Origin: Sphaerisporangium melleum
GTDB taxonomy: Bacteria > Actinomycetota > Actinomycetes > Streptosporangiales > Streptosporangiaceae
Assembly: GCF_014646695.1 (NCBI RefSeq)
Contig: NZ_BMNT01000007.1
Span: 125,549-189,548 of the forward strand
DNA: 64,000 nt
Reading direction: 5' to 3'
Translations under genes and position numbers: made by a program
Notes under the pieces: generated by a model
What the model saw: the letters and a program-made list of their open reading frames with translations, nothing else
Databases searched by the model: none
What the model was told of the DNA's origin: nothing
In this document: positions 49,500 to 57,424 of the stretch, piece after piece
How positions within the stretch are numbered: position 1 is the stretch's first letter
Layout of the letters: the number at the start of each line of letters is the position of its first letter

Positions 49500-51320
49500 T
49501 CAGGTCGCGGTGCAGGTGATGGGAGACGGGACGCCGCCGGTCCCGTTGGCGGTGAAGCCGAACGTGGTGGACGCGCCCGCGCCAAGCGCGCCGTTGTAGC
49601 TCGCGTTCTTCACGGTGACCGCGGCCCCGGACTGGCTCAGCGTGCCGCTCCAGAGCTGGCTGATCGTCTGGCCGCCCGTGTAGGTCCAGCCCACCGTCCA
49701 GCCGTTGATCGCCCGGCCCGCGGTGACGGTGACCTCGCCCTGGAAGCCGCCCGGCCAGGAGTTGGTCACCCGGTAGGCCGCGCTGCACCCCTGCCCAGGG
49801 GACGGGGACGGGGACGGGGACGGCGACGGGCTCGAGCTCGGTGAGGGGGTGGGCGACGGGCTCGGGGACGGGCTGGGCGAGGGGTTGGAGCCGCCCGAGC
49901 CGGCCTTCAGCACGGTGATGGAGTACGGCGGGAGGGTGATCGACGTCGCCGAGGACCCCGTGGTGGTGCTGATCGAGGTCGCACCCTTCTGCCACTGCAC
50001 GACGGTCGGGCTGCCGGACGGCGAGAACCCGGAGTAGGACAGCGAGACCGTGGTGGAGTTGTTCAGGTCCTTGTTGACCAGCACGACGTTCAGGCCGGTG
50101 GCGGTCTTCACCGCGTGCGCGGACAGCAGCGAGTTGGACGAGGACGCCTGCACGAGGGTGTCGCCCGGCGATCCGGCCTTCCCGACCATGGCCAGGCCGT
50201 AGTACGTCGGGAACGGGGTGTTGGCCGCCGGCTCCCCGGAGGCGCCGGAGGACAGGATGCCCTCGTCGTGGTAGTCGGTGGTCCCGTCGTCGTTGCGGCC
50301 GGGGCTCTGGCTGGTGCCGTTGTGCAGGTTCCACCAGTCCAGGTTGATCGCGCCGTTCTCGAACCAGGTCAGCGAGCTGTCGGCGGCGAACAGCGCGGCG
50401 GTGGCGCTGTTGAGCTGGTAGCTCGGGTTCATCTCGGTGACCGCGATGCCGATGGAGGAGGCACTGCTCCCGGCGTACCTGCTGATCAGGGAGCGGACCG
50501 TGCTGGTGATCGTCGAGATCTGCGACACCTTGTTCAGGCTGTCGGCCGCCGACGAGGCGCCCGGATACCAGTGGACGATCGCGAAGTCGGCCTTGTCCTT
50601 GACGATGGACATGACGGTGTTGTTCCAGTCGGCGCTGTCCCCCGAGCCGACGATGCCGTCGGGCCAGCCGCCGGGCGTGGTGAGCACGACGCCGATCTTG
50701 ATCGAGGAGTCCACGGCCTTCATCGCCGAGATGTACTGCAGGACGTTGTTCGCGTACGCCCGGGGGCTCTTGTCCGCGTGGTTGTCCTGCTCCCAGCCCG
50801 ACCCGTAGTGGCCGTTGCCGTAGACCTCGTTGCCGATCTCCCAGTACTTGACGCCGTATCCCTTGGTGACGTTGGCGTACCGCACCCAGTCGGCCGCCTC
50901 CTGGGCGGTGCCGGTGCCGTAGTTCGCGATGACCACCGCCTGCGCGCCGGCCGACCGGACCGTGTTCATGTAGGTGTCGAACTCGGTGCCGGGGGCGACG
51001 TACCCGCCTTCGGTGGTGTGGGTCTTCCAGTGGTAGATGTCGCCGTAGGACCCGCCGGGGTAGCGCACCGCCGTGAAGCCGGCGTTGCGCAGCAGGCCCG
51101 ATATGGACGAGTGGTTCATGTTCCCGTCGTAGACGGCGACGTTGACGCCGTGCCCGGCGGCGGGGATCGTACCCCGGCTGTTGTTAGCGCTAACAGTCAC
51201 GCTCGCGGAGGTGGCGGCCGACGCGGGGTCGACCGTGACCCCGGTCATCAACGCCGCGGCCAGCGCCGTGGCGGCGAGCAACGCCACGCCGGCACGGCGG
51301 CGGGGAAGCGGGCCAGGCAT
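49500..51320 (-). CDS. Secreted alpha-L-arabinofuranosidase-like glycoside hydrolase with CBM2
   Basis: 606 residues: signal peptide (SAATSA), a TIM-barrel glycosidase domain with acid/base Glu in WEIGNEVYG (near 162) and nucleophile Glu in VTEMNP (near 295), a small beta domain, a Pro-Ser linker of repeated SP units, and a C-terminal cellulose-binding CBM2 (YRVTNSWPGGFQGEVTV). Clan-A layout resembles GH51/GH39-type arabinofuranosidases; the exact family is unsure. Acts on plant cell-wall polysaccharide. ATG at 51320 has AAGGAG upstream. A perfect palindrome lies in its early coding region. Confidence 0.83.
   Translation of the reverse strand: MPGPLPRRRAGVALLAATALAAALMTGVTVDPASAATSASVTVSANNSRGTIPAAGHGVNVAVYDGNMNHSSISGLLRNAGFTAVRYPGGSYGDIYHWKTHTTEGGYVAPGTEFDTYMNTVRSAGAQAVVIANYGTGTAQEAADWVRYANVTKGYGVKYWEIGNEVYGNGHYGSGWEQDNHADKSPRAYANNVLQYISAMKAVDSSIKIGVVLTTPGGWPDGIVGSGDSADWNNTVMSIVKDKADFAIVHWYPGASSAADSLNKVSQISTITSTVRSLISRYAGSSASSIGIAVTEMNPSYQLNSATAALFAADSSLTWFENGAINLDWWNLHNGTSQSPGRNDDGTTDYHDEGILSSGASGEPAANTPFPTYYGLAMVGKAGSPGDTLVQASSSNSLLSAHAVKTATGLNVVLVNKDLNNSTTVSLSYSGFSPSGSPTVVQWQKGATSISTTTGSSATSITLPPYSITVLKAGSGGSNPSPSPSPSPSPTPSPSSSPSPSPSPSPSPGQGCSAAYRVTNSWPGGFQGEVTVTAGRAINGWTVGWTYTGGQTISQLWSGTLSQSGAAVTVKNASYNGALGAGASTTFGFTANGTGGVPSPITCTAT
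51182..51195. promoter_or_regulatory. Intragenic palindromic operator in the glycosidase gene
   Basis: TGTTAGCGCTAACA is a perfect 14-bp palindrome with the central GCGC of LacI-family operators, about 42-46 codons into the gene, over the signal-peptide junction. It could be a roadblock-type operator. Confidence 0.5.
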
Positions 51321-51833
51321 GTGAACTCCTTGGAGGGCGGGTGCGCGAAAGAACGCACTGAGTCCCGCGGAGCGTGCGTTCCCCTGCGGCCTCCGGTCAA
51401 GCGAGCGATCGGCGGTGACCGGGTGACCTGCGCTGACGCCGAGCGGCCCGTGCAACTTTCAGTTCAGGAGTCCATGCGATCCCGCGCCGTTCGGGCCGTG
51501 CGGAACACCCGCGTCCTACCTCCGCGGCGAACCGCGCCGGCCGCCGCGAAGCATGCTCGGCCACCACCACACCCGTCTCCCGCACCTGCCCTCCGCCCGA
51601 TTCGCGGGCGTCCGTTCTCTCCCTGCTCGCGCGCAGGATCGCTGCACCGCCTCCTTGGCCGCTTGTCCGAAACGTCGGGTCGACCAGATCCTACGTTCAT
51701 CGGATGTCTAAAGCTAGATAGTTGTCGATTGCCCTGTTTTGGTGGTTGACGAGCCAATTTTGGCTACCTAACATCGGGTGAATCTTGGATGTTGGATCGG
51801 CATCCTGCTTTCCGGACCTCCCGAGGAGAGGGT
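51321..51833. other. Divergent regulatory region between two glycosidase genes
   Basis: About 510 bp with no supported gene. The right end (51690-51790) is unusually AT-rich for this genome and contains the GH29 promoter and an overlapping dyad. The left end contains the SD of the arabinofuranosidase-like gene; no clear promoter for that gene was recognised. Confidence 0.45.
51746..51774 (+). promoter_or_regulatory. Promoter of the alpha-fucosidase gene with embedded dyad
   Basis: TTGACG and TAACAT are separated by 17 bp, a near-consensus primary promoter. The spacer contains AGCCAATTTTGGCT (51752-51765), a 6-bp inverted repeat positioned for repressor binding. The start codon is about 53 bp beyond the expected transcription start. 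Confidence 0.6.
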
Positions 51834-54119
51834 ATGGGGCTTGCCAGAATCAGGTCACTGCCAGGACTGTCCGCCATCGGAATCGCGACCATCGTCACCG
51901 CCGCACTCACACCGCCCGTCCCGGCGGCGGCCGACGAGCCGGCCCCCAGCGCGGTGACGCGCTACGAGGCCACCTGGGACTCGGTGAACCAGCACCCGGC
52001 GGCGCCGGAGTGGTTCAAGGACGCGAAGTTCGGGATCTACTTCCACTGGGGGGCGTTCAGCACCCCGGCCTTCGGCAGCGAGTGGTACGGCCGCGACATG
52101 TACCGCTCCGGGAGCCGCGAGAACCAGCACCACATCGCGACCTACGGGAATCCGGCGGAATGGGGTTACGACAGGTTCATCAACGGGGGCACCGACAAGA
52201 ACGGCAACCACGTCCAGTTCGCCCCGAAGTTGACGTCCGAGGGCGGCAAGTTCGACCCTGACGAGTGGGCGAAGCTGTTCCGCGACGCCGGAGCGAAGTT
52301 CTCCGGCCCGGTCGCCGAGCACCACGACGGGTTCTCGATGTGGGACAGCAAGGTCAACGAGTGGAACTCCGTCGCCAAGGGTCCCAAGCTGGACCTGTTG
52401 CAGCTGTTCTCCACGGCGATCCGCAAGCAGGACATGAAGCTGCTGGTGTCGATGCACCACGCCTTCAACTACAACGGCTTCTACTACCCCGCGCCGAAGC
52501 AGACCGACCCGAGCCTGCAGAAGCTCTACGGCCAGCTCCCGCGCGAGCAGGAGGACCAGCTCTGGTTCGACAAGCTCAAGGAGGTGGTGGACGAGGCCAA
52601 GCCGGACATCATCTGGCAGGACTTCTCACTGAACAGCCCGGGCTGGTGCCACGAGGCGACCTCGCCCTGCATGGTGGACGAACAGCAGCGGCTGAAATTC
52701 CTCGCGTACTACTACAACCAGGCCGAGAAGTGGAACAAGGAGGTCGTCACCACCTTCAAGCACTTCGACTCCGGGTTCAACACCAACGGTCAGGTGGCCG
52801 ACTGGGAGCGGGGCGGCCCGGCGGACATCACCACCCCCTACTGGCTCACCGACGACGCGATCAGCAGCAGCAGCTGGAGCTACACCGACGGCATCGGCTA
52901 CTACTCCTCCCCGCAGATGCTGCACGCCCTGATCGACCGGGTCAGCAAGAACGGCAACATGCTGCTGAACATCTCGCCCACCGCCGAGGGTGAGATCCCC
53001 GACAAGCAGCGAGCCGTCCTGCTCGACATCGGCGCCTACCTGAAGCGGAACGGCGAGTCGATCTACTCCACCCGCGCCTGGGACGTCTACGGCGAGGGGC
53101 CGACGAAGATGGGCGGCGGGATCTTCAGCACGCCCCGGGTCGGCACCGCCAAGGACATCCGATTCACCAGGAACAAGAAGGACAACGTCCTGTACGCCAC
53201 CGTCCTGGGCTGGCCCGGTGACGGCGCCACCCTGGACATCGCCACCCTGGGCGGCGACCGGATGAATCTGGACAAGCTCAGCAAGGTGCAGCTGCTGGGC
53301 GCGTCGCAGGGGTCGTACATCGACGTGGACCATCAGCAGTCCGCGGAGGCCCTGCACGTCACCCTCCCGGCGCAGAAGCCGGTCGAGTCGGCGGCCTACG
53401 TTCTGAAGCTCACCTTCCGCGGCACGATTCCGGCCCCGGAGCCGAGCGACGGCGCGTCGGTCTACGAGCGGGCGGGCTACGTCGGCCACAGCGCCGTGCT
53501 GAAGCCCGGCGACTACACCACCGCCGACCTGAAGGAGCTCGGCGTCAAGGCGAAGAAGATCTCATCGCTGCGGGTCGCCGACGGATACCAGGTCACCGCC
53601 TACCCGCAGGACGATTTCCAGGGCACCCCGACCACCTACACGGCTGACGTACCGACCGTGCAGGGGCACCTGAAGGCGGGATCGCTGAAGGTGGGCCGCG
53701 ACTTCAGCCGGCCGTTCGTGGTCCAGAACGTGACCAACGGTTTCGCCGTCGACACCGGCGCGACGCCCACCGCCGGCTCCTCGCCGCAGCTTCGGAAGGT
53801 GGACGGCGGCGCGACGCAGACATGGCGGATCGTCGAGACCGAGGACGGCTTCGTCCGGCTGGAGAACCCGGCCACCGGGCTGGTCATCGACGGCGCCGGC
53901 GGACAGTCCGGATCGTTCGTGAAGCAGTCGGCCTGGACCGGCAGCCCGCAGCAGCAGTTCCAGCTGTCCGCGGTGGGCGACGGCGTCTACAACATCGTCA
54001 ACCGCGCGAGCGGCCTCGCGCTCGACAGCGGCGGCAACGTGCCGGAGGGATCGTCGCTCAAGCAGTGGAGGACGGACACCAGCCCCAACCTGCAGTGGCG
54101 GCTGAACCGGATCGGCTGA
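51834..54119 (+). CDS. Secreted GH29 alpha-L-fucosidase with ricin-type lectin tail
   Basis: 761 residues. Signal peptide (VPAAADEP), a GH29 barrel with KFGIYFHWGAFSTPAFGSEW, AEHHDGFSMWDS and IIWQDFSLNSPG (the nucleophile Asp expected here), a beta-sandwich, and a C-terminal ricin B-like trefoil (about 620-761; NVTNGFAVDTG, NPATGLVIDG, NRASGLALDSGG repeats). Hydrolyses fucosyl residues on extracellular glycans. ATG at 51834 has GAGGAGAGG upstream. Good promoter and terminator on either side mark it as a single-gene transcript. Confidence 0.91.
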   Translation: MGLARIRSLPGLSAIGIATIVTAALTPPVPAAADEPAPSAVTRYEATWDSVNQHPAAPEWFKDAKFGIYFHWGAFSTPAFGSEWYGRDMYRSGSRENQHHIATYGNPAEWGYDRFINGGTDKNGNHVQFAPKLTSEGGKFDPDEWAKLFRDAGAKFSGPVAEHHDGFSMWDSKVNEWNSVAKGPKLDLLQLFSTAIRKQDMKLLVSMHHAFNYNGFYYPAPKQTDPSLQKLYGQLPREQEDQLWFDKLKEVVDEAKPDIIWQDFSLNSPGWCHEATSPCMVDEQQRLKFLAYYYNQAEKWNKEVVTTFKHFDSGFNTNGQVADWERGGPADITTPYWLTDDAISSSSWSYTDGIGYYSSPQMLHALIDRVSKNGNMLLNISPTAEGEIPDKQRAVLLDIGAYLKRNGESIYSTRAWDVYGEGPTKMGGGIFSTPRVGTAKDIRFTRNKKDNVLYATVLGWPGDGATLDIATLGGDRMNLDKLSKVQLLGASQGSYIDVDHQQSAEALHVTLPAQKPVESAAYVLKLTFRGTIPAPEPSDGASVYERAGYVGHSAVLKPGDYTTADLKELGVKAKKISSLRVADGYQVTAYPQDDFQGTPTTYTADVPTVQGHLKAGSLKVGRDFSRPFVVQNVTNGFAVDTGATPTAGSSPQLRKVDGGATQTWRIVETEDGFVRLENPATGLVIDGAGGQSGSFVKQSAWTGSPQQQFQLSAVGDGVYNIVNRASGLALDSGGNVPEGSSLKQWRTDTSPNLQWRLNRIG

Positions 54120-54140
54120 GCGGCACCGCGCCATGACGCA

Positions 54141-54170
54141 TGGCCGACCGCGTCCTCTCGCGGTCGGCCA
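54141..54170 (+). terminator. Terminator after the fucosidase gene
   Basis: A perfect 12-bp stem TGGCCGACCGCG with a 6-base loop begins 22 bp after the fucosidase stop. Confidence 0.75.
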
Positions 54171-54212
54171 CTGCTCGTCGACGCATCCGAAACCCTCCAG
54201 AACGCCGGCGCG

Positions 54213-55325
54213 TCAGGACCGCAGGAGGTCGCGGTGGCGCCAGGCGAGCGCGAGGACGGCCGCGCCGGCGGCCTGCATCGGCTCCCTGGAGGTCAGGCGC
54301 TCCACGACGTCCCGCTCGAACGGGAAACCTCGCGCGCCGTGCGCCACCACCCGTCCCTCGGGGTTGACCTCGACCAGGCCCGCGAAGATGTCGTCGTACA
54401 CCGGCGCGTCCAGCACGGTGACCGCGAGCAGATCGGTGGCGAAGGTCAGCGGGTCCACCCCCATGCCCAGCACGTACGAGCGCACCAGGCCCCGATCTCT
54501 CGCCTCGGTCAGCGACCGGTAGAACGGCCATTCCTCGTAGTCGAACGCCTCGCCGTAGTCCTCCGCGGTCCCCAGGAACTCCTCGCTGTACTCCCGGACG
54601 GCGCACCGCCACAGGTCGAGATCGCGTTCTCGCGCCCGCGCACCTTCGTCGGCCGGCTGGAACACCCCGACCGGCATGACCTGGTAGAGGCCGCCGCCGT
54701 GCGCGACCCGGGCGGGGTCACGCCAGTGCAGGACGAACGTCAGCTCGCCCCGCCATGCGTCGCGGCGCAGGGTCAGCATGCTGATGGCCGGCAGCACCGG
54801 ACGGCGCGACAACAGCGTCGGATCGCCGACCGACGCCCGCAGGGGCAGCTCCGCCAGGCCCGGCCGCAGACCACGCCGCACCTGCTCGGCCAGCTCGTGC
54901 GCGACGGCCTCGCCCACGTTCACCCCGTCGAAGTAGGCGGCCGGGCCGTACCGCATCCGCCGTTCGCCGAGAGCGACGTCGAGCAGCCGGTAACTGGACC
55001 GGTTCTCGAACAGCCGCGGCGGATCGATGGCGGCCATGGCCGCCGCGTAGGAGGAGTGACCCGCGCAGATGGGCCACGCCTTGGCCTCCGTGCCGGTGAC
55101 GGCCGGGGGCCGGGCGTCCGGGGACCAGGCCGGACGCAGGGCCGTCAGCTCGATCGGTTCGGCGGGCGACCAGTCGGCACGGCCCAGCAACGGGGTGCCG
55201 GCGACCCGGTCGACCCCGGGGTAGAGCTCCGCCGCGACGGCCGCGAGGTCGTGGCGGTGCTCGTTCAGGTAGCGCCGCACGGAGCGCCACCGCTCGGTAG
55301 GGGGCACGCCACTCCTCCGCCTCAT
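54213..55325 (-). CDS. Conserved hypothetical protein with Nudix-like motif
   Basis: 370 residues, no signal peptide or membrane segment. CAVREYSEEFLG near residue 235 resembles the REYxEExG core of a Nudix box, but the flanking glycine and Glu spacing are poor, so hydrolase activity is uncertain. LYQVMPVGVFQP precedes it and the N-terminus is helical and basic (TERWRSVRRYLNEHRHDLAAVAAELYP). I do not recognise the family with confidence. ATG at 55325. Confidence 0.6.
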   Translation of the reverse strand: MRRRSGVPPTERWRSVRRYLNEHRHDLAAVAAELYPGVDRVAGTPLLGRADWSPAEPIELTALRPAWSPDARPPAVTGTEAKAWPICAGHSSYAAAMAAIDPPRLFENRSSYRLLDVALGERRMRYGPAAYFDGVNVGEAVAHELAEQVRRGLRPGLAELPLRASVGDPTLLSRRPVLPAISMLTLRRDAWRGELTFVLHWRDPARVAHGGGLYQVMPVGVFQPADEGARARERDLDLWRCAVREYSEEFLGTAEDYGEAFDYEEWPFYRSLTEARDRGLVRSYVLGMGVDPLTFATDLLAVTVLDAPVYDDIFAGLVEVNPEGRVVAHGARGFPFERDVVERLTSREPMQAAGAAVLALAWRHRDLLRS

Positions 55326-55339
55326 GTTCCGCGGCCAGC

Positions 55340-55625
55340 CTACGACGCCGCCTGAACGACCGCGTCAGGCGACGGGGTGGGGGTCAGGACGCGGGCGAGC
55401 CAGTCGGTGCGGGTTCGCCGGGCCGTTGCCGAGATGTGCGCCTGCGGGTACAGCGCGTCGAACCCGTGGAAGCCGCCCGCCCAGACGTGCAGTTCGGCCT
55501 GGCCACCGGCCGCCCAGATGCGGGTGGCGTACTCGGCGTCCTCGTCCCGGAAGACCTCGGCGGAGCCGGTGTCGACGTAGGTGGTCGGCAGGCCCGACAG
55601 GTCGCCGGCCAGCGCCTTTCGGAGG
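55340..55625 (-). pseudogene. 3' remnant of an alpha/beta hydrolase (lipase/esterase) gene
   Basis: Minus-strand reading gives about 93 codons ending at TAG 55342-55340: DLSGLPTTYVDTGSAEVFRD, DEDAEYATRIWAAGGQAELH and VWAGGFHGFDALYP are the C-terminal part of hormone-sensitive-lipase-type esterases, including the catalytic Asp and His regions. The N-terminal two thirds, with the oxyanion HGGG and nucleophile, are missing, and the sequence breaks down near 55625. Confidence 0.75.
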
Positions 55626-55689
55626 ATGGTGCGAGGGGGCGGGGAACGAACCGGGGTTGCTCGGAAGGGGGCTCGCCGCGGATTCAGAC

Positions 55690-55757
55690 GGCCCGCGGAC
55701 TCGGAAGGCCGTGGACTCGGAAGGCCGTGGACTCGGAAGGCCGTGGACTCGTAGGCC
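55690..55757. repeat. 16-bp tandem repeat
   Basis: About four copies of GGCCGTGGACTCGGAA, the first and last degenerate, lie between the esterase remnant and the truncated monooxygenase gene. They mark the breakpoint side of the decayed region. Confidence 0.8.
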
Positions 55758-55763
55758 TCGGGC

Positions 55764-56070
55764 TTAGAAGGCGGCCTTGCCGCGGACCGGTACGTAGTCG
55801 GTGTACTCGGACTCCTTGGCGAGCAGTCCGCCGATCCGCGCCACGATGGCCTGGGCTGCCTCGCCGGCGAAGATCCGGTGGTGGTCCTCCTCGCTGATCC
55901 AGCCCTCGGTGACGTGTACGACGTCGGGGTCGGACGCGGAACGGGAGACGAGGTAGACGACGCAGTGTTCGCTCGCCCCGGGGCTGCCCTCGTCCAGTCC
56001 GGTCAGCAGCAGCTCGACGAGCCGGTCGCCCATTCCGGGCCTGGCGGTCAGGGTGGCGTTGAAGCTGCGC
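55764..56070 (-). pseudogene. ABM-type monooxygenase family protein, 5' end truncated
   Basis: About 100 codons of an antibiotic-biosynthesis-monooxygenase (ABM, dimeric alpha-beta barrel) protein: RSFNATLTARPGMGDRLVEL, CVVYLVSRSASDPDVVHVTE, WISEEDHHRIFAGEAAQAIV. The homology begins at about 56067, exactly where the plus-strand AraC homology also begins, so the native start and promoter are lost. An open frame continues to 56144 but is antisense to the AraC gene; whether it yields a functional protein is doubtful. Confidence 0.65.
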
Positions 56071-56544
56071 CTGCTCGACGAGCCCCGTGACCGCGCCGTG
56101 CTGGCCCCGCTGGTCAAACGCGAGATCCTGTGGCGTCTGATCACCGGCGAACAGGGGGCGACGGTGCGCCAGCTCGGCCTGGCCGACAGCGGCCTCAGCC
56201 ACGTCTCGCGGGCCGTGCGCTGGATCCGCGAGCACTACGCCGAGCCGTTCCGGGTCGAGGACGTGGCACGCCTGTGCGGCATGAGCGCCTCCGCCTTCTA
56301 CCGCAACTTCCAGGCGGTGACCGCGATGAGCCCCATCCAGTTCCAGAAGCAGATCAGGCTGCAGGAGGCCCGGCTGCTGCTCGCCACCCGGCCCGGCGAC
56401 GTCACCGGCGTCGGCCGGCGCGTCGGCTACGACAACCCGTCGCAGTTCAGCCGGGAGTACCGCCGCCTGTTCGGCGCGCCACCGAGCCGGGACGCCACCC
56501 GCCTGCGGGACGCCGTACGCACCCCCGTGAGCGTCCTGCCCTGA
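56053..56544 (+). pseudogene. AraC family regulator, C-terminal half only
   Basis: 163 codons with the two helix-turn-helices of AraC regulators: FRVEDVARLCGMSASAFYRN and the second near VGYDNPSQFSREYRRLFGAP. The protein lacks the N-terminal cupin-type effector domain (about 130-150 residues) of its family; recognisable homology starts at LRLLDEPRDRAVLAPL, around 56065. A GTG at 56053 gives an open frame, so a DNA-binding fragment could be made, but the native start is gone. Confidence 0.72.
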
Positions 56545-56700
56545 GCCGAGCCGGGCGGAGGTGGAGGATCGTGCAAGAGGAAGCGAGGATGGTTCTACTA
56601 TCCACGCAGGTCAAGGCGATGGAATGGGATCACCGATTCTTCCGCGGAGCAGGAAAGTGCCTGCCGGCCGCGGATCCCACCACGTCGCGAAGGACGCACC

Positions 56701-57245
56701 ATGCAGACGATCCTGATCACCGGCACCTCGTCCGGATACGGGCGGGAGACCGCCCGCCCATGTCGCGTGTGCGGGAGGTGTTCGAGACCAACACGTTCGG
56801 CGTGATGGCGACCACGCAGGCGGTGCTTCCCGGTTTCCGCGAGCGCGGCTCCGGCGTGGTGGTGAACGTGACCTCCAGCGTGGTGCTGGGGCACATGCCG
56901 CTCTCGGCGGTCTACAAGGCGAGCAAGATGGCCATCGAGGGGTTCACCGCGTCCCTCGCGCTCGAGCTCGCGCCCTTCGGTGTACGGGCGAAGACGGTCG
57001 AGCCGGGCGCGTGCCTGACGACGGACTTCGCGGCCAAGGCGACGAGCGGCGGGCCCCTGGACGAGCTGGTCCCCGCGCCGTACGCGGAGTGGGCGAAGCA
57101 GGCCATGGACGGTTTCGCGGGCCAGGACCTGTTCACCACGGAGAACGACGTCGCCGAGACGGTGTGGCGAGCCGTGCACGACACGACCGGCCAGTTGCGC
57201 TTCCCGGCCGGCCCCGACGCCCACTGGCTCGCCCAGGCGAAGTGA
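56701..57245 (+). pseudogene. SDR oxidoreductase with internal deletion and frameshift
   Basis: Starts with ATG at 56701 (GAAGGA upstream) and reads MQTILITGTSSGYGRETA, the SDR cofactor motif, then at about 56760 jumps frame to SRVREVFETNTFGVMATTQA, with the YKASK catalytic site intact to the TGA at 57243-57245. The intervening segment with the NNAG motif, roughly 60-70 codons, is missing. A shorter ATG-initiated frame exists at 56760 but lacks the cofactor site. Confidence 0.8.
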
Positions 57246-57424
57246 CCGCCCGGCGGCCCGGGTGAACCCGGCGGCGGCATGCCCGTGGACGGGTGATCCG
57301 GCATAGGCTCGGGTGGATCCAAGGCGCAGTGTCGACTTCCTCGCCTCGTGCACGACGGGATTTCCGGCCCTCACGGGTCGGGCTTCCCGCTTCACCGCCG
57401 GCCGCCCGCCGAGGAGGTCTCCGC

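Noticed and set aside
49798-49890. GGGGAC-type direct repeats, possible CRISPR or satellite
   Set aside because: They encode the Pro-Ser linker of the CBM2 protein in frame; no spacers.
55340-57245. Looked for an insertion sequence or integrase to explain gene decay
   Set aside because: No transposase frame, terminal inverted repeats or target duplications were seen.
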